Below, one piece after another: positions 1 through 7,541 of a DNA stretch of 47,515 bases (its first letter is position 1; every line of letters begins with the position of its first letter). Under the pieces are notes generated by a model, which was not told the origin of the DNA, ran no database searches, and saw only the letters and a program-made list of their open reading frames with translations. Made by a program: the position numbers and the translations under genes. Where the stretch lies: positions 1-47,515 of the forward strand of contig JAKPXU010000125.1 of the NCBI GenBank assembly GCA_029571905.1, in the 5' to 3' direction. This DNA comes from Acidobacteriota bacterium. GTDB lineage: Bacteria; Acidobacteriota; Aminicenantia; Aminicenantales; Saccharicenantaceae.

Positions 1-871
1 CAAAAATGGCCAGGTCATCAGCGCTGGAAAAGAGGCCAGCGTTGCCGGAGATACCTCCTTGCAGACGGGCCAGCGGGTCATGCACAATGCCGCGCAGCGG
101 CTCTCCGTTGATTACCTCGGTCGGAACACATCTGCTTTTTAGTTGAGGCGGCGGATTGAACATAGTATCTTTCATCTTTAGAGGTAAGAAAATGTTTTTC
201 TGACAAAAATCAGCCAGATTCTCGCCTGAAACCAGTTTAACAATCTGAGCCAGAGTAATATAGTTCAAGCAGCTATAAACAAACCTCTGGCCTGGTGGTA
301 ATTCCTTTCTGAGAGCAGCAATATGCCTGACCAGATCCTCAGTAGAACATGGCTGGCCATATTTTGAGGCTACTTCCTCAGGATCGGTATAAGGAGGCAG
401 GCCAGAGGTGTGGGTCAACAGGTGAAAAAGCCTGGCCTCCTCAGCCGGGAAACCTCCTTCTTTTATATAGGGGACAAACTCTGGAATATAGGTGCTGACC
501 CTATCCCAGAGTCTCAATTTTCCTTGCTCAACTAGAATCATTATAGCCGTAGCCGTGGCCACTGGCTTGGTAACAGAAGCCAGGTCGAATAACATATCAA
601 TTTTCATTGGTTCAGCCACCGGCACAAGCTGGCTCTGGCCATAAGCCTTCCTCCAGACAATTTTTCCCTGTCTGACAACCAGGATGACCGCTCCTGGAAA
701 ATCATGACGATTTAAGCTTTCAGCCATAAGTCGGTCCAGGGCAGCCAGCCGCTGAAAGTCCATCCCAACCTCTTCCGGTCTGGACAAAGGCCAGGAAGAC
801 TCGGCCAGAGCTGTTCCCGAAATCAACAAGATCATTAAAAAAACGAGAAAAACCTTGAGTCTGTTTTTCAT
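1..871 (-). CDS. Exported serine hydrolase, beta-lactamase (class C/EstB-like) family, C-terminus beyond left edge
   Basis: Translating the minus strand from an ATG at 871 gives an open frame of 290 codons that continues off the window, so only the N-terminal part is seen. Residues 1-25 form a signal peptide (basic start, long hydrophobic stretch, ending GTALA). The SxxK nucleophile motif SVTK is at residues 99-102. A Tyr motif (FVYSCLNY) follows, where the second catalytic residue normally sits. The GIVHDPLARLQGG and GNAGLFSS stretches are typical of the esterase/D-aminopeptidase-like branch of the beta-lactamase superfamily. The gene starts 13 bp after the CBM9-like gene on the same strand, behind an AGGGG-like ribosome site, so the two are probably co-transcribed. 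The usual Asn of YxN is Cys here, which is common outside true beta-lactamases. It is more likely an esterase or peptidase than a resistance enzyme; the substrate is unknown. Confidence 0.9.
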   Translation of the reverse strand, partial: MKNRLKVFLVFLMILLISGTALAESSWPLSRPEEVGMDFQRLAALDRLMAESLNRHDFPGAVILVVRQGKIVWRKAYGQSQLVPVAEPMKIDMLFDLASVTKPVATATAIMILVEQGKLRLWDRVSTYIPEFVPYIKEGGFPAEEARLFHLLTHTSGLPPYTDPEEVASKYGQPCSTEDLVRHIAALRKELPPGQRFVYSCLNYITLAQIVKLVSGENLADFCQKNIFLPLKMKDTMFNPPPQLKSRCVPTEVINGEPLRGIVHDPLARLQGGISGNAGLFSSADDLAIF

Positions 872-884
872 TTTAATCCCCTTA

Positions 885-2021
885 TTATTTTTGGTCAGGG
901 CCGGTTTTCCAGATTAAACCATCCTGACGGATGTGCCACTTGTGTCCATCTTTGCCAGTATAGATGGCCTCAAATAAATTTTCGGTAGCCATTATCACTG
1001 GTGGGTAGCTGTAGTTTTTAACCTTTAATTGCTTGTCCCTGGTTAAATTAAGATCTTCCAACCTTTCTGCCCATTTTCCTTGTTCTGAATATAATTTTCT
1101 CTGACGATAATATATTTTCCTTAAAGCCCATTTGACTTCAGCTTCCTGGTCCTCATCACAGTATTCTTTAGCCCGGCCAGCTTCAGTCGCCGTAAACTGA
1201 ACATAGCCCCACATTTCAGGATAATGAATGTTGATCAGACCCTGAGGCGCCCAGGTCCAGTTGTCTTCGGGCAGATCACGGCCAGTAGTCGGGTCTTTTT
1301 CTTTCTGATAAGAACTATCAACTGTTTTAACCCGGTATTCCACTCTGGAAAAATTTATTCGCCAGGACTCTCCAGGCTCCGGCCTTTTTTTAAGAGGACT
1401 GGCCTCTTTCAGGACTTCCCATGGCATGGCTATTTCCACCGACCAACCCTTATCTTTATCTCTCGGATCATTGAGGGTTCCATTGACAGCTACCGCTGTC
1501 TTTAACCCTTGAATATCCCAGCTGTGGATAGCTGGGCCTCCATCCCGGTAGGGTTTAACGAGCAGTAAATCCCAGACAGTATTTAGAGCATTTATCTCCA
1601 GCTCATAATAGAGGTGGCTATCCCCATCCGGATCAATGAAAACTTCAAAGTCATTGTCCTGATAAATTACTGAATCCCTTTTGGTCAGGGTAGCCCAGAC
1701 ATGAGGCTCTTCTAGTTCGGCTCCAATATAAAAATAATCGTTATCCCAGAGGAGCTTGACTCTGGTTTTGTACCTTGGTTTTGGCTTGCTCTTACCCTGG
1801 ATATCCATAAAATCTTCCGACCAGTAGACTTTTTTCCAGGCATCTTCTTCCAGTCGACCATCAATATTTAATGGCTGTGAGGTGCGAAAACACATATAAT
1901 AGCGAGACACGGGCGATATAGCAGGTTCTTCTACTCGATATAACAGATCAGGCTTAAGCGGACCGCTCAAAGGCAAAAAGCTACTAAAAATAATCAGAAT
2001 CATGGCTAATTTGTCTTTCAT
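885..2021 (-). CDS. Exported CBM9-like carbohydrate-binding domain protein
   Basis: 378 aa with an N-terminal signal peptide (about residues 1-22). The core at about residues 50-260 resembles the carbohydrate-binding family 9-like fold: it opens with IDGRLEEDAW (53-62) and continues with WDNDYFYIGAELEEPHVW, then DNDFEVFIDPDGD, then the ELEINALNTVWDLLL stretch, all hallmarks of CBM9-like proteins. No catalytic domain is visible. The C-terminal 110 residues are charged and end in a segment (KWHIRQDGLIWKTG) that looks like a short beta-structured tail. The start ATG at 2021 is preceded by GGAGGACAG, a strong ribosome site. It sits directly upstream of the beta-lactamase-family hydrolase, so a shared role at the cell envelope or on a glycan is possible. 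The ligand cannot be predicted from sequence alone. Confidence 0.85.
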   Translation of the reverse strand: MKDKLAMILIIFSSFLPLSGPLKPDLLYRVEEPAISPVSRYYMCFRTSQPLNIDGRLEEDAWKKVYWSEDFMDIQGKSKPKPRYKTRVKLLWDNDYFYIGAELEEPHVWATLTKRDSVIYQDNDFEVFIDPDGDSHLYYELEINALNTVWDLLLVKPYRDGGPAIHSWDIQGLKTAVAVNGTLNDPRDKDKGWSVEIAMPWEVLKEASPLKKRPEPGESWRINFSRVEYRVKTVDSSYQKEKDPTTGRDLPEDNWTWAPQGLINIHYPEMWGYVQFTATEAGRAKEYCDEDQEAEVKWALRKIYYRQRKLYSEQGKWAERLEDLNLTRDKQLKVKNYSYPPVIMATENLFEAIYTGKDGHKWHIRQDGLIWKTGPDQK

Positions 2022-2516
2022 CTACTGTCCTCCACTCAATTTTATTCATTAATAAATTCTATCGGTGGTGTTGGTTATTACCAGGCTGTTATTTTACTCA
2101 AAACTGAAAGACTTTTAAACCAGCCGTTCTTTCTTTTTCATTCTAATATTGGATTTATGGTTTAATTATTTGTTTGAATTTTTCCTCAAAAACTTATAAT
2201 AATATATCTTAAGGTCATGATCGAACCTGATATCAACAATAGGCTCCAGTCAGGAGTCAAACTTGACTCTCGATTCCTTGATAAGAGATGTTCTGATGAA
2301 AAGAAAGAACGAACGGTTTATAAACAGTCAACAGGTTACCTGATCAGGACAGGCTTTGAGTCTGAGCGGATGGAGTCAAGTTTCAGACTGAGAAATTTTG
2401 ATCATTCGGGTGATAGTTCTCCGCCTGATAGGTTTTAAGGCAGCTTATATTATATTTTTTAGGACTTAATTCAGATAAACATATATCTTAAATAATCAGC
2501 CAGAAAGGAGTTAAAA
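2022..2516. other. 495 bp gene-free divergent region with inverted repeats
   Basis: This region separates the minus-strand CBM9-like gene from the plus-strand aminotransferase operon and should hold both promoters. A possible plus-strand promoter (TTGAAT or TTTGAA, then TATAAT at 2195-2200) has non-ideal spacing of 15-16 bp. Downstream of it are a perfect palindrome (2254-2269) and a 7-bp stem (AGTCTGA/TCAGACT, around 2361-2389). A short frame at 2217-2438 has no ribosome site and no recognisable domain, so I do not call it a gene. The region may be a long 5' leader or may carry operators. Confidence 0.5.
2254..2269. repeat. Perfect 7-bp inverted repeat with 2-nt centre
   Basis: GAGTCAA-AC-TTGACTC is a 16-bp palindrome. 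Its size and symmetry suit a dimeric regulator, and it lies about 250 bp before the aminotransferase start and just after a possible promoter. A GAGTCAA half-site recurs near 2373-2379. No regulator gene lies next to it. Confidence 0.45.
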
Positions 2517-3608
2517 ATGGCTAATTTTGAAAATTCTAAATGGGCACCCGGGCAAATGCGTTATTTTCTCCATGACAGGAGTTTTGAGATGTTTGAAGCC
2601 CAGGCCAAGACTTATGCTGCCACCAGATCTGCTTATTATGCCAGTTTCCTCTGCTTTGAGGGAATTAGATATTTCTGCCGCCGTAATGAGAAAGGCAAAC
2701 TTGAACTTATCTTTGTTAACCTGGACCAGAATCTGGAGCGTTTTCGTCAGAGCATGGCATTTAACCTGAGCCGCCAGCAGCAATATCTTGTGCCTACCAG
2801 AGAAGAACTCGAGGACATCTTCATCAATAAATATTTTTCTCATCCTGCCCTCCAACCATACCTGGAAGAAATGGCAGAAAAAGGTGTTCAGGGCTATCTG
2901 CGGCCATTCACTCTGGACGAAGAACACTCAATGGGTGTGAGCTTCCCCAATTTTCCGGCGATCAGAGCTGTAACTTGTATGTATGATCGTTATCTCGGTG
3001 AACCATTTACCGGAATCGTTATTCCCAATCTGGTCAGAGCCCTTGGTGCTAATGGAACAGGCTGCTTGAAACTTGGAGTCAATTATTTAATAAGTATTAA
3101 AGCTCTGGATGAAGCTAAAAGTCTGGTACCAGAAGCAGCTGCTGTTCTCTTCCTTGATGACAAACCACATCTGCCAATTGAACAAAGAGAGATTACTGAA
3201 TGGGACTCTTCCTGTTGCCTGTTAGCTTTGAAGGACGGAACAGTAGTCAAGATACCGGAAAGCAATTTAATCCTGCCTTCTGTCACCATTAAAGGCATGG
3301 TAGCGATCCTGAAGAGCCAGAAAGTTAAAGTCGAAGAAAGGCCTTTTACTTTTGGTGAACTTTATGAGCGGGTCAAAAAAAATGAACTGGTAGCAATAGC
3401 CAGTGTAGGGACTGCCGGTATTCTTAATCGCGCAGAAAAACTGGTCCTGGTCGATAATAATTTAAATATTGTCGGCGAGCACCAGCCAATAAAGACTCAC
3501 CCCCTCTATGATCAGCTGAGAAATATTCGCGAATATTACTGGGATGTTTACCGGGGGAAAGCTGAACCGCTGCCTGAGTTGAAACTTTTTAGATACGAAA
3601 TCGGCTGA
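2517..3608 (+). CDS. Class IV PLP aminotransferase, branched-chain aminotransferase-like
   Basis: 363 aa, the length of long-type branched-chain aminotransferases. FEGIRYF (48-53) matches the conserved FEGI(R) segment. K185 in KLGVNY fits the PLP-binding lysine (KxGxNY). ASVGTAGILNRAEKLV matches the SGTAxxIxPV phosphate-binding region, and the C-terminal HPLYDQLRNIREYYWDVYRG matches the family tail. The usual ITE-x-G-x-xNLF segment reads ITEWDSSCCLLAL, and the LPGVTR loop reads LPSVTIKG, so the active site differs from textbook IlvE and the substrate may differ too. A strong ribosome site (GAAAGGAG) precedes the ATG. It is followed after 36 bp by a peptide transporter and then an aminopeptidase, suggesting a role in amino-acid catabolism from peptides. 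The family call is secure; the exact substrate is not. Confidence 0.85.
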   Translation: MANFENSKWAPGQMRYFLHDRSFEMFEAQAKTYAATRSAYYASFLCFEGIRYFCRRNEKGKLELIFVNLDQNLERFRQSMAFNLSRQQQYLVPTREELEDIFINKYFSHPALQPYLEEMAEKGVQGYLRPFTLDEEHSMGVSFPNFPAIRAVTCMYDRYLGEPFTGIVIPNLVRALGANGTGCLKLGVNYLISIKALDEAKSLVPEAAAVLFLDDKPHLPIEQREITEWDSSCCLLALKDGTVVKIPESNLILPSVTIKGMVAILKSQKVKVEERPFTFGELYERVKKNELVAIASVGTAGILNRAEKLVLVDNNLNIVGEHQPIKTHPLYDQLRNIREYYWDVYRGKAEPLPELKLFRYEIG

Positions 3609-3644
3609 GCGTTTATTTAATTCCAGACATAGGAGCTGGCCATC

Positions 3645-5027
3645 ATGCTTAAAAAACATCCGAGGGCTCTGGTCTATATTTTCTTTACTGAAATGTGGGA
3701 GAGAGTTGGATTCTATACGTTAATGGCTATTCTTGTTCTTTATATGGATAAGATACTCGGCTGGCCTGACTCGAAGAAGGGAGATTGGTATGGCCTTTTT
3801 CTGGCCCTTTGTTATTTTTTCCCCCTGGTTGGCGGTTATTTAGGAGATAGGCTTTTTGGCCGGATAAAAACTATTCGAACTGGTGCCGTTCTGATGGCTA
3901 TTGGCTATGTAGGACTGGCTTTATCTTCGGCTAATCAGGTCACGACCTTTCTACTTGGACTTCTGTTAATCGCTATTGGTACTGGCATTTTTAAAGTCAA
4001 CATGGCCGTCATGGTCGGCAATATTTACAAAAATCAACCAGAACTTAAGGATGCGGGCTTTAATATCTATTATATGGGGGTCAATCTTGGAGCGATGATT
4101 GCCCCCATCATTGCTACCGTGAACAGCGCCATTTTTCACAGCTATCACCTATCCTTCTGGGTGGCGGCTGTCGGCCTGATTCTGGCTCTGGTCATTTTTC
4201 AGGCGGGAAAAACGCTACTGACTCCAGTTGATGATTCTAATATCAGGCTGGCCGGAAAACTTAATACAGAAAAAGGGCAGCAAAATAACAAGGAGACAGC
4301 GGCTCAGAAAGTTGCTCAAAAAAAGGATATCTCTTCCCTGGATGCCAGTGCCCCGGGAAGGGACTTTAATTATATTCAAGGCGAAAAGCAAGAACAAGAT
4401 TTTTCCGATCGCATTTTGACTCTTTGCCTTCTTTTCACCATAGTCATCTTGTTCTGGGTAGCCTTCTATCAGAATGGCTTTGCCCTGACCCTGTTTGCCG
4501 CTCGATCAACTGTCATCAAAAACTGGTTGAGGCCGGAAACCTATCAGTTCTTTGAACCATTTTTTATTCTGGTTTTAACCCCGTTTCTACTGTCAATTTT
4601 TAATAACCTCCGCCAGAATGGTCGGGAGCCATCAACGCCTAAAAAGATTTTTTATGGTTTAAATTTTATGATTCTGGCCATGCTGATTATGGTTCTAGCC
4701 TGTCTTCAGGGAGGTAATAAAGATCAGAATATTATGTCGCCCCTGTGGCTGATTGGCACCTATTTTGTTGTCACCATAGCCGAAATCCTGATTTCACCCA
4801 TGGGACAATCTTATGTCTCCAAGGTAGCTCCAGAGAAAATCAGGGGTTTAATGATGGGCGGTTGGTTCGTAGCCACCGCTATTGGCAGTTACGGCAGCGG
4901 GCTGCTGGGTAAGCTATACAGCCGCTTCCCTCACCACCAATATTTTCTGCTGCTGGCGTGCTTGCTGGCAGTGGCAGCCATACTGGCTCTTTTCTCGATG
5001 AAAAAACTGGAAAAATACGGACAATAA
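3645..5027 (+). CDS. Proton-dependent oligopeptide transporter (POT/PTR family)
   Basis: 460 aa integral membrane protein. The POT signature ExxER is present at residues 16-20 (EMWER) followed by VGFYT, the site linked to proton coupling in this family. Further POT features are GGYLGDRLFGR in the first cytoplasmic loop and FNIYYMGVNLGAMIAP around helix 4. A hydrophilic, Lys/Gln-rich linker (about residues 190-255) separates the two six-helix halves; it is longer than in many POTs. The C-terminal half carries the family's AEILISPMGQSYVSKVAPE segment. The ATG follows TAGGAG. It lies 36 bp after the aminotransferase and 23 bp before the M24 peptidase, so all three are probably one transcript. 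It most likely imports di- and tripeptides across the inner membrane. Confidence 0.93.
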   Translation: MLKKHPRALVYIFFTEMWERVGFYTLMAILVLYMDKILGWPDSKKGDWYGLFLALCYFFPLVGGYLGDRLFGRIKTIRTGAVLMAIGYVGLALSSANQVTTFLLGLLLIAIGTGIFKVNMAVMVGNIYKNQPELKDAGFNIYYMGVNLGAMIAPIIATVNSAIFHSYHLSFWVAAVGLILALVIFQAGKTLLTPVDDSNIRLAGKLNTEKGQQNNKETAAQKVAQKKDISSLDASAPGRDFNYIQGEKQEQDFSDRILTLCLLFTIVILFWVAFYQNGFALTLFAARSTVIKNWLRPETYQFFEPFFILVLTPFLLSIFNNLRQNGREPSTPKKIFYGLNFMILAMLIMVLACLQGGNKDQNIMSPLWLIGTYFVVTIAEILISPMGQSYVSKVAPEKIRGLMMGGWFVATAIGSYGSGLLGKLYSRFPHHQYFLLLACLLAVAAILALFSMKKLEKYGQ

Positions 5028-5050
5028 TATAAAACACGGAGGATAATACA

Positions 5051-6247
5051 ATGCTCAAAAAAGAGGCTTTAATCAGGGAAAAAACAGAACAGGCAGTCAA
5101 CATACTCAAAGAAACAGGAATTGATTGCTGGATAACTTTTACCAGAGAGAGCGAAATTTGTGGTGACCCGACGCTGGTTTTCCTGGCTCCTGGCCATGTC
5201 ACCTGGCATTCAGCTTTTATCATCAGCTCTGATGGCAGGAAAAAGGCTATAGTCGGCCTCTACGATCAAAAGACCATTGAAGAAACTGGTGCCTACGACG
5301 CTGTTGACAGTTATGTGACAGGTATAAAAGAGCCCTTCGAACGTTATATGAAGAATTTACAGCCACGAACTATCGCCATCAATTATTCCAAAACCAGCGA
5401 AATTAGCGATGGCCTGACCTATGGTATGTATCTGGTTCTTTATGACCTTCTTCAAGCTATTGGTTATGAAGACCGGCTGATTTCCGCTGAAAAAATAACT
5501 TCAGCCTTAAGAGAAAGAAAATCGCCATCGGAACTTGAAGCTATTAAGGCAGCTATTTCCGAAACTGAAAAAATATTCCAGCTGGTCAAAGAATTTATCG
5601 CTCCGGGCAAAACCGAAAAACAAATCGCTGAGTTCATGCTGGGAGAGGTTAAAAGGCTGCAGCTCCAGACTGCCTGGGGGGAGAGCACCTGTCCAGCTGT
5701 TTTTACCGGGCCAGAAACTGCTCAGGCTCATTATTCTCCGACTGATCGAGAGGTAAAGCGTGGCCATCTTCTCAATATGGACTTCGGGATTAAAGTGGAT
5801 GGCTATTGCTCAGACCTGCAGAGAACTTTTTATATCATGGAAGAGAATGAAAGAGATATCCCGCCTGAAGTAAAGAGAGGCTTTGAAACTATCGTCCGGA
5901 CAGTAGAAGAAGCTAGAAAAGCTATGAAACCAGGAGTTCTGGGATTGGTTATTGACCAGCTGGCCAGGGAAATCGTAAAAGAGGCAGGCTATGAAGAATT
6001 TCCCCATGCCCTTGGCCATCAGGTCGGACGATTTGCTCACGACGGAACAGCTCTTCTGGGGCCGATCTGGGAAAAATATGCCGATAAACCTTTACATCCT
6101 CTCGAACCAGGCATGGTTTTTACTATCGAGCCGAGGTTAACAGTCCCCGGGAGAGGTGTGGTGACCATCGAAGACATGGTAGTGGTGACTGAAACTGGAG
6201 CAGAATTTCTCAGTCAGCCCCAAACCGAGCTGATGTTAATAAAATAG
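5051..6247 (+). CDS. M24 family metallopeptidase, Xaa-Pro aminopeptidase-like
   Basis: 398 aa with the usual two-part layout: an N-terminal creatinase-like domain (about 1-150) and a C-terminal pita-bread catalytic domain. The metal ligands are visible: D244 (MDFG), D255 (YCSDLQRT), H323 (ALGHQVG), E360 (FTIEPR) and E374 (VTIEDM). The enzyme should remove N-terminal residues preceding proline, or related dipeptides, in the cytoplasm. The ribosome site is ACGGAGG. No signal peptide is present, which fits an intracellular role downstream of the peptide importer encoded just before it. It ends 25 bp from the convergent AsnRS-like gene. Confidence 0.93.
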   Translation: MLKKEALIREKTEQAVNILKETGIDCWITFTRESEICGDPTLVFLAPGHVTWHSAFIISSDGRKKAIVGLYDQKTIEETGAYDAVDSYVTGIKEPFERYMKNLQPRTIAINYSKTSEISDGLTYGMYLVLYDLLQAIGYEDRLISAEKITSALRERKSPSELEAIKAAISETEKIFQLVKEFIAPGKTEKQIAEFMLGEVKRLQLQTAWGESTCPAVFTGPETAQAHYSPTDREVKRGHLLNMDFGIKVDGYCSDLQRTFYIMEENERDIPPEVKRGFETIVRTVEEARKAMKPGVLGLVIDQLAREIVKEAGYEEFPHALGHQVGRFAHDGTALLGPIWEKYADKPLHPLEPGMVFTIEPRLTVPGRGVVTIEDMVVVTETGAEFLSQPQTELMLIK

Positions 6248-6272
6248 AAGCCTTGATTTTCTGACTTAATAT

Positions 6273-7199
6273 TTAAAGGCCATAAACACCAGGCTTCTTA
6301 GCAAAGAGCCTGACCTCAGCGATATCTTTGAAGCCGCAGACAAACCTGGTCAGGCGTTCCAGTCCAAAGCCAAAACCAGCCGACGGATAAAGACCTCGCT
6401 CAGCTAACTTTAAATAAAGATCATAACTTTCGAGGTCTATTCCCTTTAACTGGATTCTACTTTTTATTTTTTCTATCTCATATTCCCTTTCTCCACCAGA
6501 CAGAGCTTCGCCAAAGCCGCCAGGATAAATCAGGTCCATGTCAACCAGTGTGCCGGGTCTCGTTTCAGCCTGACGGTCATAAAACTCCCTTTCTTCGAGT
6601 GGAAAATCGATCAACCAGACTGGTTCTGTTAGTGCTTCTGATAGTTTCAGTTCGAAATTCTCCCCAAAGCTCTTAACCGCCTGCTCGTAGGTAATCCTCT
6701 TAAATGGTGGTTCAAAAGAAGGCAGCTCTCTTTTGATTGTCTTCAAGTCGGTCAGGGCCTCCTTTTTGATCCGACTGATGACTGTAGAAAAAAGGCCTTC
6801 GCCCAGTTCGATTATCTCTTCTCGGTTAGCCTGTCTTACCTCCAGGTCAAGCTGAACAAATTCGATCAAATGGCGCCCGCTATTTTCCCGGTCGGCTGTT
6901 TCAATCCTGACATTGGGAGAAAAACAAAATAACTTAGGGGCGGCGTGCAGGGCCAGTTGCTTATGGAAAATCATACTTTTAGTTATTTGATATTTGAAAC
7001 CATAGCATACAACTTCTCCCCTTACCCGGTAGTCAGTCAGGGGATCAGTGACCGGCGAAATAATCACCGGTAAAATCTCCTGGAAGCCAGCCTCGAGCAG
7101 AAATTCTCTGATATAAGTTATTAACCTGGTCTGGATAGAAATAGCCAGTTGCAGGCGGGGTGATTTAAGCTGTTCTAGAAATTTATCAATGTCAATCAT
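6273..7199 (-). CDS. Stand-alone class II aspartyl/asparaginyl-tRNA synthetase-like core; possible AS-AR-type asparagine synthetase
   Basis: 308 aa, about 100-130 residues shorter than a full AsnRS or AspRS because the N-terminal OB-fold anticodon-binding domain is missing. Motif 2 is seen as FSPNVRIET (R98, E100), then RHLIEFVQLDLE (109-120). Motif 3 is GFGFGLERLTRF with R282, followed by the AsnRS-like ending DIAEVRLFAKKPG. All of this is class II aminoacylation machinery specific to the Asp/Asn subgroup. In archaea such as Pyrococcus a similar truncated paralogue (AS-AR) makes asparagine from aspartate by ammonia-dependent amidation; here that role is an inference. The other possibility is modification of a tRNA or a small molecule with aspartate. 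An AAGGAG ribosome site lies before the ATG at 7199. The gene appears monocistronic. Confidence 0.85.
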   Translation of the reverse strand: MIDIDKFLEQLKSPRLQLAISIQTRLITYIREFLLEAGFQEILPVIISPVTDPLTDYRVRGEVVCYGFKYQITKSMIFHKQLALHAAPKLFCFSPNVRIETADRENSGRHLIEFVQLDLEVRQANREEIIELGEGLFSTVISRIKKEALTDLKTIKRELPSFEPPFKRITYEQAVKSFGENFELKLSEALTEPVWLIDFPLEEREFYDRQAETRPGTLVDMDLIYPGGFGEALSGGEREYEIEKIKSRIQLKGIDLESYDLYLKLAERGLYPSAGFGFGLERLTRFVCGFKDIAEVRLFAKKPGVYGL

Positions 7200-7541
7200 T
7201 TTATTCTCCTTTTTTGCTTTAAAATAGACAATTTTAGATAAAAATACCCGAAAAGAATTTAAAAGCAGGCAGAAATAGACGTGTCCCCTTAAAAGGGGAC
7301 GTTATTGATGATGGAATTAAGATTTAAAAAGAAGGGAAAAAGCTGGACTCCAGCCTGGTTGGGATTACCCGAATAAGAATTCAGGAATTGATCAGCTTCA
7401 ATCATTGCCAGTTTGTCCATACTCGGCTTAGTATAGACCAGCAGTCAGCTGGCGTCAAGCTGGCGGCAGCCGCCTTTCTATCTGCTCGACGGCCGGCTAA
7501 AAAGAGAGCTCACCTGACCAATCCTGGCAGCCGGTCCACAG
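7200..7541. other. 342 bp gene-free region with REP-like hairpin
   Basis: It lies between the start of the AsnRS-like gene and the stop of the C69 peptidase. It holds the promoter side of the former (no convincing -35/-10 pair found), the 7283-7300 hairpin, a direct repeat AGCTGGCG-TCA-AGCTGGCG (7447-7465) and a GC-rich mini-hairpin GGCGGC-A-GCCGCC (7462-7474). I see no supportable gene. Confidence 0.5.
7283..7300. repeat. REP-like palindromic hairpin
   Basis: GTCCCCTT-AA-AAGGGGAC is a perfect inverted repeat with 8-bp arms, flanked by ACGT on the left and GTTA on the right. The GTGTCCCC/GGGGACGTT type of sequence resembles REP elements mobilised by RAYT (Y1) transposases in many bacteria. 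No transposase is in the window. It has no adjoining T-tract, so a terminator role is less likely. Confidence 0.4.

Noticed and set aside
2217-2438. A 73-codon plus-strand frame in the intergenic region
   Set aside because: No ribosome site, no recognisable domain, and it covers the inverted repeats; more likely regulatory DNA or leader.
6246-6298. AGAAGCCT/AGGCTTCT inverted repeat at the M24/AsnRS-like convergence as a terminator
   Set aside because: Arms are 37 nt apart, one lies in coding sequence, and no T-tract follows.
7462-7474. GGCGGC-A-GCCGCC mini-hairpin with short TTTCT as a terminator
   Set aside because: No plus-strand gene lies upstream, the T run is short, and on the minus strand no T-tract follows.
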